In this document: positions 41,888 to 50,285 of the stretch, piece after piece
How positions within the stretch are numbered: the first letter of the stretch is position 1
Layout: every line of letters starts with the position of its first letter
Assembly: GCF_002563855.1 (NCBI RefSeq)
Contig: NZ_PDJQ01000001.1
Span: 930,001 to 994,000 of the forward strand
Direction of reading: 5' to 3'
Length of the DNA: 64,000 nt
Origin: Tepidiforma thermophila
GTDB taxonomy: Bacteria > Chloroflexota > Dehalococcoidia > Tepidiformales > Tepidiformaceae
The notes under the pieces: generated by a model
What the model was told of the DNA's origin: nothing
Seen by the model: the letters and a program-made list of their open reading frames with translations, nothing else
Database searches by the model: none
Program-made: the position numbers and the translations under genes

Positions 41888-42721
41888 GTGCCGACCTTCG
41901 AAACCGTCATCTACGAAATCCCCGCCCCCGGCGTCGCCCGCATCACCCAGAACCGCCCCGAAGCGCGCAACGCCCAGAACTACCAGCTCACCTACGACCT
42001 CAACGCTGCCTTCGATGAAGCCGCCGCCGACGAGTCGGTCAAGGTCATCATCCTCGCCGGCGCAGGCCCGCACTTCTCCGCCGGGCACGACCTCCGCGGC
42101 GGCGGCCCGCCCCTCTCCTCCTTCCCAACCGTCGGCACCTGGCGCGAATTCAACAAAAAGGGCGCCGAAGGCTACATGGCCGTCGAAGAAGAGATCTACC
42201 TCGGCATGTGCCGCCGCTGGCGCAACATCCCCAAGCCCACCATCGCCCAGGTCCAGGGCAAGTGCATCGCCGGCGGCCTGATGCTCGCCTGGGTCTGCGA
42301 CCTCATCATCGCCAGCGACGACGCCATGTTCTCCGACCCCGTCGTCCAGATGGGCGTCTGCGGCGTCGAGTACTTCGCCCACCCCTGGGAGCTCGGCCAC
42401 CGCAAGGCCAAGGAGATGCTCTTCACCGCCGACTGGATCACCGCCCAGGACGCCTATCGCCTCGGGATGGTGAACCACGTCGTCCCGCGCGAAGAGCTCG
42501 AATCCTTCACCCTCGCCCTCGCCGAAAAGATCGCCCAGAAACCCTCCTTCGCCCTCAAGCTCGCCAAGGAGGCCGTCAACCAGACCCTCGAAGCCCAGGG
42601 CCAGTGGCAGGCGATGCTCGCCGTCTTCAACCTCCACCAGCTCGCCCACAGCCACAACCAGGAGCTCTACGGCATGCGGATCGACCCCAACGGCATCCCC
42701 GGCGCCGTCCGCCGCCAGTAG
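41888..42721 (+). CDS. enoyl-CoA hydratase/isomerase family protein
   Basis: 277 residues, crotonase fold. Oxyanion segments GPHFSAGHDLRGG and QGKCIAGGLMLAWVCDLIIAS. A long insertion (GGPPLSSFPTVGTWREFNKK) follows the first, as in several acyl-CoA hydratases acting on branched or aromatic substrates. GTG start fixed by GGAGG. Converges with the class II aldolase gene, 4 bp apart. Confidence 0.84.
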   Translation: MPTFETVIYEIPAPGVARITQNRPEARNAQNYQLTYDLNAAFDEAAADESVKVIILAGAGPHFSAGHDLRGGGPPLSSFPTVGTWREFNKKGAEGYMAVEEEIYLGMCRRWRNIPKPTIAQVQGKCIAGGLMLAWVCDLIIASDDAMFSDPVVQMGVCGVEYFAHPWELGHRKAKEMLFTADWITAQDAYRLGMVNHVVPREELESFTLALAEKIAQKPSFALKLAKEAVNQTLEAQGQWQAMLAVFNLHQLAHSHNQELYGMRIDPNGIPGAVRRQ

Positions 42722-42725
42722 CCGC

Positions 42726-43298
42726 TCAGCCCTCCGGCCCCGGCCGCAGCCCCGCCAGCCCGGCGAGGAACGCCACCTGCGCGCTCTCCTCCAGCGCCGT
42801 CAGCCAGTGCAGCGCCTCCCAGAGGTTGGCGCCCCGGGCATACGCCCCGTGCCCGCGCAGCAGCACCACCACCGCCTCCTGGAGCGCAGCCGCAATCTGC
42901 GCCGCCTGGTTCGGCCCCTGCTCCACCACCGGCACCGCCTTCAAAAAGTGCTGCCCCTCGAAATCCATCGGCACGAACCGGTCCGTCCCGAAGCTCAGCG
43001 CGATGGCGTGCCGCGGGTGCGCATGCGCCACCGCCCCCGCGCCCGTCATCGCATAGACCGTCGAATGCAGCACCGTGTCGCTCGATGGCGGCGGGCCCGC
43101 GTACGTCCCGTCCGGCCGGACATGCGCGACGTGCCGCTCCCGCAGCCGCCCCAGCATTGTCCCCGTCCCTGTAATCCACATCCCGGTCCCGTCCCGGATG
43201 CTCAGGTTCCCGCCGTGGCTCGAAACCAGCCCGAGCTGGTAGAGGTCCCGCCCCACCTCCTGCATCGTCGCCAGCACCTTCTCCGGCACCCCCGTCAT
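42726..43298 (-). CDS. class II aldolase/adducin family protein
   Basis: 190 residues. The fold is indicated by LGLVSSHGGNLSIRDGTGMWITG, zinc histidines HAHPRHA and the third in RGHGAYARG. Members are fuculose/rhamnulose-phosphate aldolases or decarboxylases. Follows the SDR gene by 12 nt in the same direction; together they may act on one hydroxylated substrate. Confidence 0.83.
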   Translation of the reverse strand: MTGVPEKVLATMQEVGRDLYQLGLVSSHGGNLSIRDGTGMWITGTGTMLGRLRERHVAHVRPDGTYAGPPPSSDTVLHSTVYAMTGAGAVAHAHPRHAIALSFGTDRFVPMDFEGQHFLKAVPVVEQGPNQAAQIAAALQEAVVVLLRGHGAYARGANLWEALHWLTALEESAQVAFLAGLAGLRPGPEG

Positions 43299-43310
43299 CC
43301 GGCCCTCGCC

Positions 43311-44090
43311 TCAGAACAGGTTCGGCAGCGCCGCTGTGCCCCCGCCGTCGACTTCGATCCGCTGGCCCGTCAGGTAGAACGCATCATCGCTCACCAGGAA
43401 GCGCACCACCTTCGCCACATCCTCCGGCTGGCACACCCGCCCGAATGGCGACCGCTCGTCGATCTCCCGCAGGTTCTGCACCCCCTGCGTCGCCCGCGCC
43501 AGCCGGCTCCCCATCTCCGTCTCCGTCAGGCCCGGCGCCACGATGTTCACCCGGATGTTGTGCCGCCGCTCTTCCTTGTAGAGCGTCATCGCCAGCGCCT
43601 CCATCGCCGCCTTCCCCATGTTGTACGGCCCGCCGTTCGCGCTCAGCATCCGCGCCGCCACGCTCGAAATCATGATGATGTCGCCCCGCGGCCGCGTCCG
43701 CATGCTCGGCAGCACCAGCTTCGACAGGTAGTGCGGCCCGAACGCATGCGTCCGCACCACCCGCTCCAGCTCCGCAGGGTCCGTATCCGCCACGCTCAGC
43801 CCCCGGCTCGCAATCCCCGCGTTATTGACGAGGATGTCGATGTACCCGAAGTCGGCGATGACCTGCTCCACCATCGCCCGGTCCTGCTCGAAATCGTCCA
43901 CGGAGGCCATGTACATCCTCGCCCGGCCGCCCATCCGCTCGATCTCCGCCACCGTCGCCCGCGCAGCCTCCTCGTCGCGCCGGTAGTTCACCGCCACCGC
44001 CGCGCCGTCGGCCGCCAGCGCCAGCGAAATCGCCCGCCCGATCCCCCGGCCGCCGCCCGTCACCAGTGCTACCCGTCCTTCCAGTCCCAT
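43311..44090 (-). CDS. short-chain dehydrogenase/reductase
   Basis: 259 residues, classical SDR. Cofactor motif TGGGRGIG (11-18), NNAG, catalytic Ser in ISSVAARMLSANGG, Tyr/Lys in YNMGKAA, and PG motif VAPGLTETEMG. Basic residues after beta2 (NYRRDEE) favour NADPH. First gene of the SDR-aldolase pair; GGGGAG lies 9 nt before the ATG and a TAGAAT box 40 nt upstream. Confidence 0.86.
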   Translation of the reverse strand: MGLEGRVALVTGGGRGIGRAISLALAADGAAVAVNYRRDEEAARATVAEIERMGGRARMYMASVDDFEQDRAMVEQVIADFGYIDILVNNAGIASRGLSVADTDPAELERVVRTHAFGPHYLSKLVLPSMRTRPRGDIIMISSVAARMLSANGGPYNMGKAAMEALAMTLYKEERRHNIRVNIVAPGLTETEMGSRLARATQGVQNLREIDERSPFGRVCQPEDVAKVVRFLVSDDAFYLTGQRIEVDGGGTAALPNLF

Positions 44091-44129
44091 GCCGCAGAAC
44101 TCCCCTTCGAAGTGCAGTCTGTGCCGACG

Positions 44130-44135
44130 ATTCTA
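44130..44135 (-). promoter_or_regulatory. -10 box (TAGAAT) for the SDR-aldolase pair
   Basis: Minus-strand TAGAAT giving a leader of about 32 nt with GGGGAG before ATG 44090. Confidence 0.45.
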
Positions 44136-44187
44136 CAGGGCCGCCATCCCTTCCCGCCTGCTCACCCTCCCCCTTGACAGCATCCCG

Positions 44188-44193
44188 TATACT
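44188..44193 (+). promoter_or_regulatory. -10 box (TATACT) for the carotenoid oxygenase gene
   Basis: TATACT with predicted start near 44200, leader of about 52 nt. The TTGACA at 44174 is only 8 bp away and cannot serve as its -35. Confidence 0.5.
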
Positions 44194-44205
44194 CCCTCCA
44201 GCCTG

Positions 44206-44219
44206 TTCAAACATTTGAA
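44206..44219. promoter_or_regulatory. operator-like palindrome TTCAAA-CA-TTTGAA
   Basis: Perfect 6-bp arms with 2-bp centre, AT-rich in a very GC-rich setting, located just after the predicted start point of the carotenoid oxygenase transcript. A place and form typical for a TetR- or ArsR-type repressor site; the regulator is not in the window. Confidence 0.45.
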
Positions 44220-44251
44220 TAGGATTCCGCCGGCAGCGAGGTGCTCACCCC

Positions 44252-45718
44252 ATGGTCATGGCCGAAGAACGCGTCACCAGCCCCTTCCTCGAAGGCAACT
44301 TCGCGCCCGTCCGCGAAGAAGTCACCGCCGAAGACCTCCCCGTCATCGGCGAACTGCCCGAGGGCCTCGAGGGCATGTTCGTCCGCAACGGACCCAACCC
44401 CCAGTTCGACGTCATCAAGAACTACCACTGGTTCGGCGGCGACGGCATGCTCCACGGCGTCCGCATCAAGGACGGCCGCGTCTCCTACCGCAACCGCTAC
44501 GTCCAAACCGAGGCCTATAAACGCGAAAAAGCCGCCGGGCGCGCGCTCTGGGGCAGCGGGCTCGGCCAGCCCGAGTTCGATAACCCCAACGGCCCCTCCC
44601 GCGGCAACACCGGCAACACCGCCCTCGTCTGGCACGATGGCCGCCTCTTCGCCCTCTGGGAAGCCGGCGACCCCCACCACATCAAGCTCCCCGGCCTCGA
44701 AACCATCGGCACCTACAACTACAACGGCCGCCTGCTCCACGCCTTCACCGCCCACCCCAAAGTCGATGAGCGCACCGGCGAGATGCTCTTCTTCGGCTAC
44801 AACATGATGGGCTTCGACATGGCGAAGCAGGGCGCCAAAGTCCCCTACCTCCAGTACTCCGTCGTCAGCCCCGAAGGCGAAATCGTCCTCACCACGCCCA
44901 TCGACCTCCCCCGCGGCGTCATGATGCACGACTTCGCCGTCACCGAGCACTACTCCATCTTCATGGACCTCCCCCTCGTCTTCGATATGCAGCGCGCCAT
45001 GCGCGGCGAATCCCCCCTCTACTTCAACAAAGACCTCCCCGCGCGCTTCGGCATCCTCCCCCGCCACGCCACCGGCGACCAGGTCCGCTGGTTCGAAGCC
45101 CCGCCCTGCTACGTCTTCCACACCCTCAACGCCTTCGAACAGGGCGACGAAATCGTCCTCGATGCCTGCCGCATGAAGGACGTCGACCTCGGCGCCCTCG
45201 ACTCCTCCATCGCCCCCACCCCCGAAGACCGCCGCCTCGTCCGCGAAGACGGCAACCAGGTCCTCTACCGCTGGCGCTTCAACCTCCGCACCGGCGCCCT
45301 CAAGGAAGAAGCCCTCGACGACCAGACCTCCGATTTCCCCCGCGTCAACGACTCGCTCATCGCCTACCAGGCCCGCTACGGCTACACCGCCCGCTTCGAA
45401 GCCGGCAACGGCATGCCCGAGTCCGACGCCATCATCAAGTACGACCTCCAGACCGGCCGCCACTGGGTCCACGAGCATGGCAAAGGCCGCTACGGCGGCG
45501 AAGGCGTCTTCGTCCCGCGCCCCGGCGCAACCGCCGAGGACGACGGCTTCGTCGTGACCTACGTCTACGACCGCAACACCGGCGGCTCCGAGTTCGTCAT
45601 CATCAACGCCCAGGATATGGAAGCCCCGCCAGTCGCCCGCGTCCCGCTCCCCCAGCGCGTGCCCTACGGCTTCCACGGCGCCTGGATCAGCGAACAGCGC
45701 ATCCAGGCCCAGAAGTAA
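44252..45718 (+). CDS. carotenoid cleavage oxygenase family protein (RPE65/lignostilbene type)
   Basis: 488 residues. Seven-bladed propeller with four iron-binding histidines: TAHPKVD, MHDFAVTEHY, VFHTLNAFE and the C-terminal YGFHGAWI. Start region GMFVRNGPNPQFD and HWFGGDGMLHGV are family hallmarks. Cleaves an isolated double bond of carotenoids, apocarotenoids or stilbenes using O2. ATG 44252; ATG 44258 is equally possible. Confidence 0.92.
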   Translation: MVMAEERVTSPFLEGNFAPVREEVTAEDLPVIGELPEGLEGMFVRNGPNPQFDVIKNYHWFGGDGMLHGVRIKDGRVSYRNRYVQTEAYKREKAAGRALWGSGLGQPEFDNPNGPSRGNTGNTALVWHDGRLFALWEAGDPHHIKLPGLETIGTYNYNGRLLHAFTAHPKVDERTGEMLFFGYNMMGFDMAKQGAKVPYLQYSVVSPEGEIVLTTPIDLPRGVMMHDFAVTEHYSIFMDLPLVFDMQRAMRGESPLYFNKDLPARFGILPRHATGDQVRWFEAPPCYVFHTLNAFEQGDEIVLDACRMKDVDLGALDSSIAPTPEDRRLVREDGNQVLYRWRFNLRTGALKEEALDDQTSDFPRVNDSLIAYQARYGYTARFEAGNGMPESDAIIKYDLQTGRHWVHEHGKGRYGGEGVFVPRPGATAEDDGFVVTYVYDRNTGGSEFVIINAQDMEAPPVARVPLPQRVPYGFHGAWISEQRIQAQK

Positions 45719-45744
45719 CCGCCGCCAGGCGCCCCCTCCCCCTC

Positions 45745-45796
45745 CCGGCCCGGCTCCTCCCGGAGCACACCTGCTCCGCGGCAGGCGCCGGGCCGG
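45745..45796. terminator. nested hairpin terminator between convergent genes
   Basis: Outer 10-bp stem CCGGCCCGGC / GCCGGGCCGG (45745-45754 with 45787-45796) enclosing an inner GGAGC / GCTCC hairpin. Placed between the oxygenase stop (45718) and the stop of the minus-strand gene (45804). Confidence 0.55.
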
Positions 45797-45803
45797 CCCG
45801 CGC

Positions 45804-46097
45804 CTACCAGTCGTCCCAGTCCCAGGCCCGCCGCGGCCCACGCGCCCGCTCCAGCAGCAGGTCCGGGTCCTCCAGCTCCGAGAGGCTGATCCGCCGCCCC
45901 ACCAGCTCCTCGATCCGCCGGTACAGCAGCTCCGCCGGCACCGAAAGCCGCGCCGCCAGCCACTGTTCCAGCTCCTCCAGCCGCGCCCCCTCCGGCATCA
46001 TCTGCCCCGGCGGCGCATTCGCCAGGAACCGCCGGCAATACACGCACCCCTCCGCGCTCACGATCGGCACCAGGTGCACGTCGCACTCGTCCGCCAT
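45804..46097 (-). CDS. small hypothetical protein with CxxC
   Basis: 97 residues from ATG 46097. An early CVYC pair (EGCVYCRRFLANAP), a helical middle (ARLEELEQWLAARLSVPAELLYRRIEELVG) and an acidic tryptophan-rich tail (AWDWDDW). Not recognised. ATG 46121 would add eight residues and lies 7 nt after CAGAAT, so a leaderless longer form is possible. Confidence 0.55.
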   Translation of the reverse strand: MADECDVHLVPIVSAEGCVYCRRFLANAPPGQMMPEGARLEELEQWLAARLSVPAELLYRRIEELVGRRISLSELEDPDLLLERARGPRRAWDWDDW

Positions 46098-46171
46098 CCG
46101 TCCCCACGGCCAGCTGCCCATCGCCCACATTCTGCCCGACCGCGGCCGCTCCCGCGTGTCCTTACGAAAGG

Positions 46172-46201
46172 TTGCCGACTAAGCAGAAGTTGCTGTAGGC
46201 T
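46172..46201 (+). promoter_or_regulatory. yceI promoter TTGCCG-N18-TAGGCT
   Basis: -35 TTGCCG (46172-46177), 18-bp spacer, -10 TAGGCT (46196-46201). Confidence 0.45.
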
Positions 46202-46205
46202 GCAA

Positions 46206-46219
46206 GTTGCGATCGCAAC
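46206..46219. promoter_or_regulatory. 14-bp perfect palindrome GTTGCGATCGCAAC
   Basis: Perfectly symmetric with no spacer, placed across the predicted transcription start of the YceI gene; an operator is the simplest reading. Confidence 0.45.
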
Positions 46220-46247
46220 GACATCCTACGGAACGAGGTGCAGCCCC

Positions 46248-46793
46248 ATGTCTGCTTCTCCCGCAACCAGCACCTGGGTCATCGACCCCGCCCACTCCTC
46301 CATCGAGTTCGCCGTCAAGCACATGGTCATCACCACCGTGCGCGGCACCTTCTCCCGCTTCGAAGCCGACCTCGATATCGACGAGACCGACCTCGCCCGC
46401 TCCCGCGCCGCCTTCCGCATCGATGCCGCCAGCATCGATACCCGCCAGCCCGACCGTGACAACCACCTCCGCTCAGCCGACTTCTTCGATGTCGCCAACC
46501 ACCCCACCATCACCTTCAGCACCACGAACATCGAGCGCACCGGCGCCGGCACGTACCGCATCACCGGCGACCTCACCATTCGCGGCACCACCCGCCCGGT
46601 GACCTTCGACGCCGAAGTCCACGGCCCCGCGAAGAACCCCTTCGGCAAAACCGTGGTCGCCCTCAGCGTCACCGGCAAAATCAACCGCAAGGACTTCGGC
46701 CTCACCTGGAACGCCCCGCTTGAAGCCGGCGGCTGGCTCGTCGGCGATGAGGTCCGCATCAACGCCGACTTCGAGCTTGTCAAGAACGCCTGA
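46248..46793 (+). CDS. YceI family protein
   Basis: 181 residues, lipocalin-like barrel. Family motifs: WVIDPAHSSIEFAVKHM, FRIDAASIDTRQPDRDNHLRSADFFDVANHPTITF, GDLTIRGTTRPVTFDAE and KINRKDFGLTWN. Binds polyisoprenoids or similar lipids. No signal peptide, so it would be cytoplasmic, whereas E. coli YceI is periplasmic. AGGTG is 8 nt before the ATG. Confidence 0.9.
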   Translation: MSASPATSTWVIDPAHSSIEFAVKHMVITTVRGTFSRFEADLDIDETDLARSRAAFRIDAASIDTRQPDRDNHLRSADFFDVANHPTITFSTTNIERTGAGTYRITGDLTIRGTTRPVTFDAEVHGPAKNPFGKTVVALSVTGKINRKDFGLTWNAPLEAGGWLVGDEVRINADFELVKNA

Positions 46794-46802
46794 TCCGCCG
46801 CC

Positions 46803-47585
46803 TCACCCGCTTCCGCCGAACTCCGCGAACGAACCGTGCCGCCCGGCGCCCCCGGCGAACCGGGCGGCACCTTTCTGCGTCTCGCCCGAGGCGATGACGG
46901 CCATCCCCAGCCGCGTCTCATTCCGCATCGCCTCCTCGAACGGCAGGTCCCACTGCTCCCGCGCCGATTGCCGGTCGCTCCGCAGGCACCGCTGCGGGAA
47001 CGCCGCGAGCTGGCGCGCCAGCTCCTTCGCCGCCTCCAGCGCCTGCCCCGGCTCCACCAGCCGGTTCGCGAGCCCCATCATCCGCGCCTCCTCCCCGCTC
47101 ACGCCCCGCCCGGTCAGGATCAGGTCCATCGCATGGCTCTCGCCGATGAGCCGCGGCAGCCGCACCGTTCCCCCGTCGATGAGCGGCACGCCCCACCGCC
47201 GGCAGTACACCCCGAAGACCGCATCCCGTGCCGCCACCCGCAGGTCGCACCAGAGCGCCAGCTCCAGCCCCCCGGCCACCGCGTGCCCCTCCACCGCTGC
47301 AATCACCGGCTTCGAAAGGCGCATCCGCGTCGGTCCCATCGGCCCGTCGCCCTCCTCCCTCACCACGTTCCCCTGCCCCGACGCCACCGCCTTCAGGTCG
47401 GCCCCCGCGCAGAACGTCCCGCCCGCCCCGGTCAGGATCGCCACCGCCAGCGCATCGTCCGCTTCGAACCGCCGGAATGCCGCCGCCAGCTCCGCCGCCG
47501 TCGCACGGTCCACCGCGTTCCGCACCTCCGGCCGGTCAATCGTCACGACCACAATCGGTCCGTCAGGTTCATAGTGCACAGCCAT
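46803..47585 (-). CDS. enoyl-CoA hydratase/isomerase family protein
   Basis: 260 residues, crotonase fold. Oxyanion segments GGTFCAGADLKAV and EGHAVAGGLELALWCDLRVAA; the second acid region reads GVPLIDGGTVRLPRLIG with Asp in place of the usual catalytic Glu, which fits the non-hydratase part of the family. GGAGGTGA lies before the ATG. Converges with the YceI gene (9 bp between stops). Confidence 0.85.
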   Translation of the reverse strand: MAVHYEPDGPIVVVTIDRPEVRNAVDRATAAELAAAFRRFEADDALAVAILTGAGGTFCAGADLKAVASGQGNVVREEGDGPMGPTRMRLSKPVIAAVEGHAVAGGLELALWCDLRVAARDAVFGVYCRRWGVPLIDGGTVRLPRLIGESHAMDLILTGRGVSGEEARMMGLANRLVEPGQALEAAKELARQLAAFPQRCLRSDRQSAREQWDLPFEEAMRNETRLGMAVIASGETQKGAARFAGGAGRHGSFAEFGGSG

Positions 47586-47650
47586 CCGTCATCACCTCCG
47601 CCCTGCATCCTACCGCCCGTCCAGCCCTTGCGGGCGCACCCCGGCCGCAC

Positions 47651-47656
47651 TACCCT
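47651..47656 (+). promoter_or_regulatory. -10 box (TACCCT) for the GNAT gene
   Basis: TACCCT 9 nt before ATG 47666, leaving at most a 3-nt leader. Confidence 0.4.
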
Positions 47657-47665
47657 CCCGCCGCA

Positions 47666-48361
47666 ATGACCCTCCCGGCCGACCTCCGGATCACGGTCGT
47701 CCCCACTGCCGACCTCGGCCCGGCCGACCGCGACGCCATCCTCGCCCTCTTCCGCCAAAACTACCGCGAGGCCAACGCCGCCTACCTCGAAAAGTCGCTC
47801 CACGTCCTCGCCTTCGCCGCCATCGCCCGCGACCCCGGAGGCCGCCCCGCCGGCTTTGCCCTCGGCGAGCCCCGCGTCATCAACCTCCCCCACCTCCCCG
47901 CCCAGCCCGTCCGGCTCGCCGGCCTCTGCTGCGTCGACCCCGCCTTCCGCCGCCAGGGCCTCTTCCGCCGCCTCGAGCATGAGGTCCTCTCCGCCCGGCC
48001 GCTGCCCCCGGCTCCGCGCTACCTCTCCGCCGGCCGCATGGCCCACCCTGCCAGCTTCCGCACCATGTCCGCCAACCCCACCGTCGTCCCCCGGCGCGGC
48101 ATGACCCCCACGCCCTGGCAGCAGGCCGTCGGCGCCGCCATCGCCGCTGCCTACGGCACGAAAGAGTTCGACGCCGAGACCTTCGTCTGCCGCGGTACCG
48201 GCGCACCCATCGGCTGGCCCCTCATCGAAATCGAAGCATCGCCCGCGGAATGGGAGCTCTTCCGCCCCGTCGACCGCACCCGCGGCGATTCGCTCCTCGG
48301 CATCGCCTGGAGCCCCGATGCGCCGCCCGGCTGGGATGACCCCGCCGCGCCCGCCTCCTGA
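47666..48361 (+). CDS. GNAT family acetyltransferase
   Basis: 231 residues. Acetyl-CoA loop LCCVDPAFRRQGLFRRLEHEV (about residues 87-107; RxxGxx type) preceded by strand RPAGFALGEPRVI. The C-terminal half (TPTPWQQAVGAAIAAAYG) is unlike standard GNATs and may bind the acceptor. Function not assignable. Confidence 0.68.
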   Translation: MTLPADLRITVVPTADLGPADRDAILALFRQNYREANAAYLEKSLHVLAFAAIARDPGGRPAGFALGEPRVINLPHLPAQPVRLAGLCCVDPAFRRQGLFRRLEHEVLSARPLPPAPRYLSAGRMAHPASFRTMSANPTVVPRRGMTPTPWQQAVGAAIAAAYGTKEFDAETFVCRGTGAPIGWPLIEIEASPAEWELFRPVDRTRGDSLLGIAWSPDAPPGWDDPAAPAS

Positions 48362-48367
48362 CCCCGC

Positions 48368-48739
48368 TTACGAATCGAGCCCCGGCGGAAAATCGAAGTC
48401 CCCCCGCTCCCGCAGCTGCTCCAGGATCTTCCGCGCCATCTCGTCCATCTGCTCCGGCGTAATCCCCATTCGCTCCAGCGTCTGCCGCATCAGCCGCTGC
48501 ACCTCCTCCATGTCCTGCCGGATGAGCGCATCGGCCAGCTCCAGCTGCGTCTCAATCGCGATGAACCGCTCCCGCCGCTCCGTCTCGTTCGGCGTCGAAA
48601 GAATCGTCGACATCAGCCGCGTGAACAGCGTCGTCGTCCGCGCAATCCGGATCCGGTCGTCCGGGTGCGCCGGGAACTCCCCCGTCACCGCCACCTCCAG
48701 CCCCGTCCGCGTATCGCGCGCTGCGTATTGCTCTGCCAT
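48368..48739 (-). CDS. conserved hypothetical helical protein
   Basis: 123 residues, mostly amphipathic helix (TERRERFIAIETQLELADALIRQD, VQRLMRQTLERMGITPEQMDEMARKILEQL). No domain identified. ATG 48739 is 7 nt after TAGGCT on the minus strand, and AGGAGG lies inside those 7 nt, so both leaderless and conventional initiation are conceivable. Divergent from the methyltransferase. Confidence 0.6.
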   Translation of the reverse strand: MAEQYAARDTRTGLEVAVTGEFPAHPDDRIRIARTTTLFTRLMSTILSTPNETERRERFIAIETQLELADALIRQDMEEVQRLMRQTLERMGITPEQMDEMARKILEQLRERGDFDFPPGLDS

Positions 48740-48746
48740 GCCTCCT

Positions 48747-48752
48747 AGCCTA
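48747..48752 (-). promoter_or_regulatory. -10 box (TAGGCT) for the 123-residue protein
   Basis: Minus-strand TAGGCT, 7 nt, ATG 48739. Confidence 0.4.
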
Positions 48753-48795
48753 CACCACCCGTCGGCCTTCCCTCCCCTCCAGCACCAGCCTTCGG

Positions 48796-48801
48796 TATCC
48801 T
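48796..48801 (+). promoter_or_regulatory. leaderless -10 box (TATCCT) for the methyltransferase
   Basis: TATCCT, 6 nt, GTG 48808. Confidence 0.5.
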
Positions 48802-48807
48802 CGAACC

Positions 48808-49509
48808 GTGCCCCCCGCTCACCCGGCCCTCCAGCGCCTCGCCGACGACTACGCCGCCTGGTGGATCGACCTCCTCGGCGAACACAACCATGTCGGCGGC
48901 ATCGAAACCACCCGCTGGCTCCTCCAGCGCTCCGGCCTCGGCCCCGGCCGCCGCATGCTCGATGCCGGCGCCTTCGTCGGCGCTGCGGCCCGCCTCGCCG
49001 CCGGGCAGACCGGCTGCACCGCCTTCGCAACCGACGTCAACCCCGACTTCCTCGCCGCCGGCCGCGGCCTCCCCGGCGGCAGCGCCGTCCACTGGGTCGC
49101 CGCCGATAACCGCCGCCTGCCCTTCCGCGACGCCGCGTTCGACAGCATCTGGGCGCTCGACACCGAAATCGCCTATCACGAGTTCAACCGCGTCGCCGCC
49201 CCCGGCGCCACCCTCTGCCTCTGCTGCGAAGCCCCTTCCGACTCCCGCGGCGGCCTCGATGCCTTCATCGAAGACTGGGAACGGGCCGGCTGGCAGCTCG
49301 CCGCCCACCGCCCCCTGAGCGCCGAGGCCGCTCACACCTGGCGCATCGCCGAAGCCGAGCTCGTCCGCCGCCGCCCCTACTTCGAAGAGCGGTACGGCAC
49401 CCGGACCTACCTCCGCCAGCTCGATGCCGTCGCCTATCTCGTCCAGGCCTACGAACGCGGCGAACAGGGCCACGCCCTCTTCATCTTCCGCAGAAATCCT
49501 GACCGTTAG
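48808..49509 (+). CDS. SAM-dependent methyltransferase (class I)
   Basis: 233 residues. SAM motif I is MLDAGAFVGAAARLAA (about residues 50-65), with the acidic residue after beta2 in ATDVNPDFLAA and motif of beta4 in FDSIWALDTEIAYHEFNRV. Methyl acceptor unknown; N-terminal HNHVGGIETTRWLLQ resembles small-molecule methyltransferases. GTG start is fixed by the leaderless box. Confidence 0.8.
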   Translation: MPPAHPALQRLADDYAAWWIDLLGEHNHVGGIETTRWLLQRSGLGPGRRMLDAGAFVGAAARLAAGQTGCTAFATDVNPDFLAAGRGLPGGSAVHWVAADNRRLPFRDAAFDSIWALDTEIAYHEFNRVAAPGATLCLCCEAPSDSRGGLDAFIEDWERAGWQLAAHRPLSAEAAHTWRIAEAELVRRRPYFEERYGTRTYLRQLDAVAYLVQAYERGEQGHALFIFRRNPDR

Positions 49510-49521
49510 CTCCCCCGCGCC

Positions 49522-49527
49522 TACCAT
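49522..49527 (+). promoter_or_regulatory. leaderless -10 box (TACCAT) for the SGNH-like gene
   Basis: TACCAT, 6 nt, GTG 49534, in the 24-bp gap after the methyltransferase stop; so even closely spaced same-strand genes keep separate promoters. Confidence 0.5.
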
Positions 49528-49533
49528 CGCCGC

Positions 49534-50280
49534 GTGAAAATCCTCCGCATCGGCATCTCCGACGACCACTTCGGCCCGGTCCGAATGGAGGAGCGTTCCT
49601 GGTACATCGTCCAGGAACGTATGGCCGAGGTGCTCAAGGAGCCTGTTGAAACGGTCCGGAAAACCGCCTGGCCGAATGACGCATACCCGGACGTCATCGA
49701 ACGCTGGGTCGAGCGCGAGCAGCCCGACGCCGTCTTCGTCTGCGCTGCTTCCTACTGGGTCTCGTTCCCGTCGGCCCCGCGCGCCGTCGAATCGTCCCGG
49801 CTCCCCTTCGCCCGCCAGCTCTCGGCAGCGGCCGCCCGGCTCTCCACCCGTCCCGCCATCGCCCACAACAGCGCCTTCCGGCTCGCGCGCCGGCTGGCGC
49901 TCCGCACCGTGGGCTACCGCTACTTCTTCGAGCCGGAGGAGGCCGCCGCCCGGGTCGAAGCTGCCCTCCGGCGCATCCTCCGCCACGAAGAGGTTGCCGT
50001 CGCGCTCCGCGGCCCCGTGCCCCTTGGCCTCCCGCTGCCCGCCCGCATCGCGGTTGAGTCCCGCCGCCGCTGCGACGAATTCGACCGCCTCCTCGCCGGC
50101 ATCTGCGAACGGCTGCACGTCGCCTACCAGCCGCCCGGCCCCGACGAACCCCCGTCCCCGGCCGAGCTCCAGTCCGACCTGACCCACGTCAACGCCGCCG
50201 GCCACGCCCGCCGCGCCGAGCACGAATTCGACGTCCTGCTCCGCGCCTGGACGGCCCACCATCCGCCCGCCAACCACTGA
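49534..50280 (+). CDS. SGNH/GDSL-like hydrolase
   Basis: 248 residues. The C-terminal DLTHVNAAGHARRAEHEF is the Asp-x2-His block V typical of SGNH esterases, and IAHNSAFR may hold the Asn of block III. The N-terminal GISDDHFG stands where GDSL is expected but lacks the serine, so hydrolytic activity is uncertain. Cytoplasmic. Possibly an esterase-like protein of altered function. Confidence 0.55.
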   Translation: MKILRIGISDDHFGPVRMEERSWYIVQERMAEVLKEPVETVRKTAWPNDAYPDVIERWVEREQPDAVFVCAASYWVSFPSAPRAVESSRLPFARQLSAAAARLSTRPAIAHNSAFRLARRLALRTVGYRYFFEPEEAAARVEAALRRILRHEEVAVALRGPVPLGLPLPARIAVESRRRCDEFDRLLAGICERLHVAYQPPGPDEPPSPAELQSDLTHVNAAGHARRAEHEFDVLLRAWTAHHPPANH

Positions 50281-50285
50281 CCCCG

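Noticed and set aside
44174..44193. TTGACA and TATACT as a -35/-10 pair
   Set aside because: They are only 8 bp apart; only TATACT can be used with the downstream gene.
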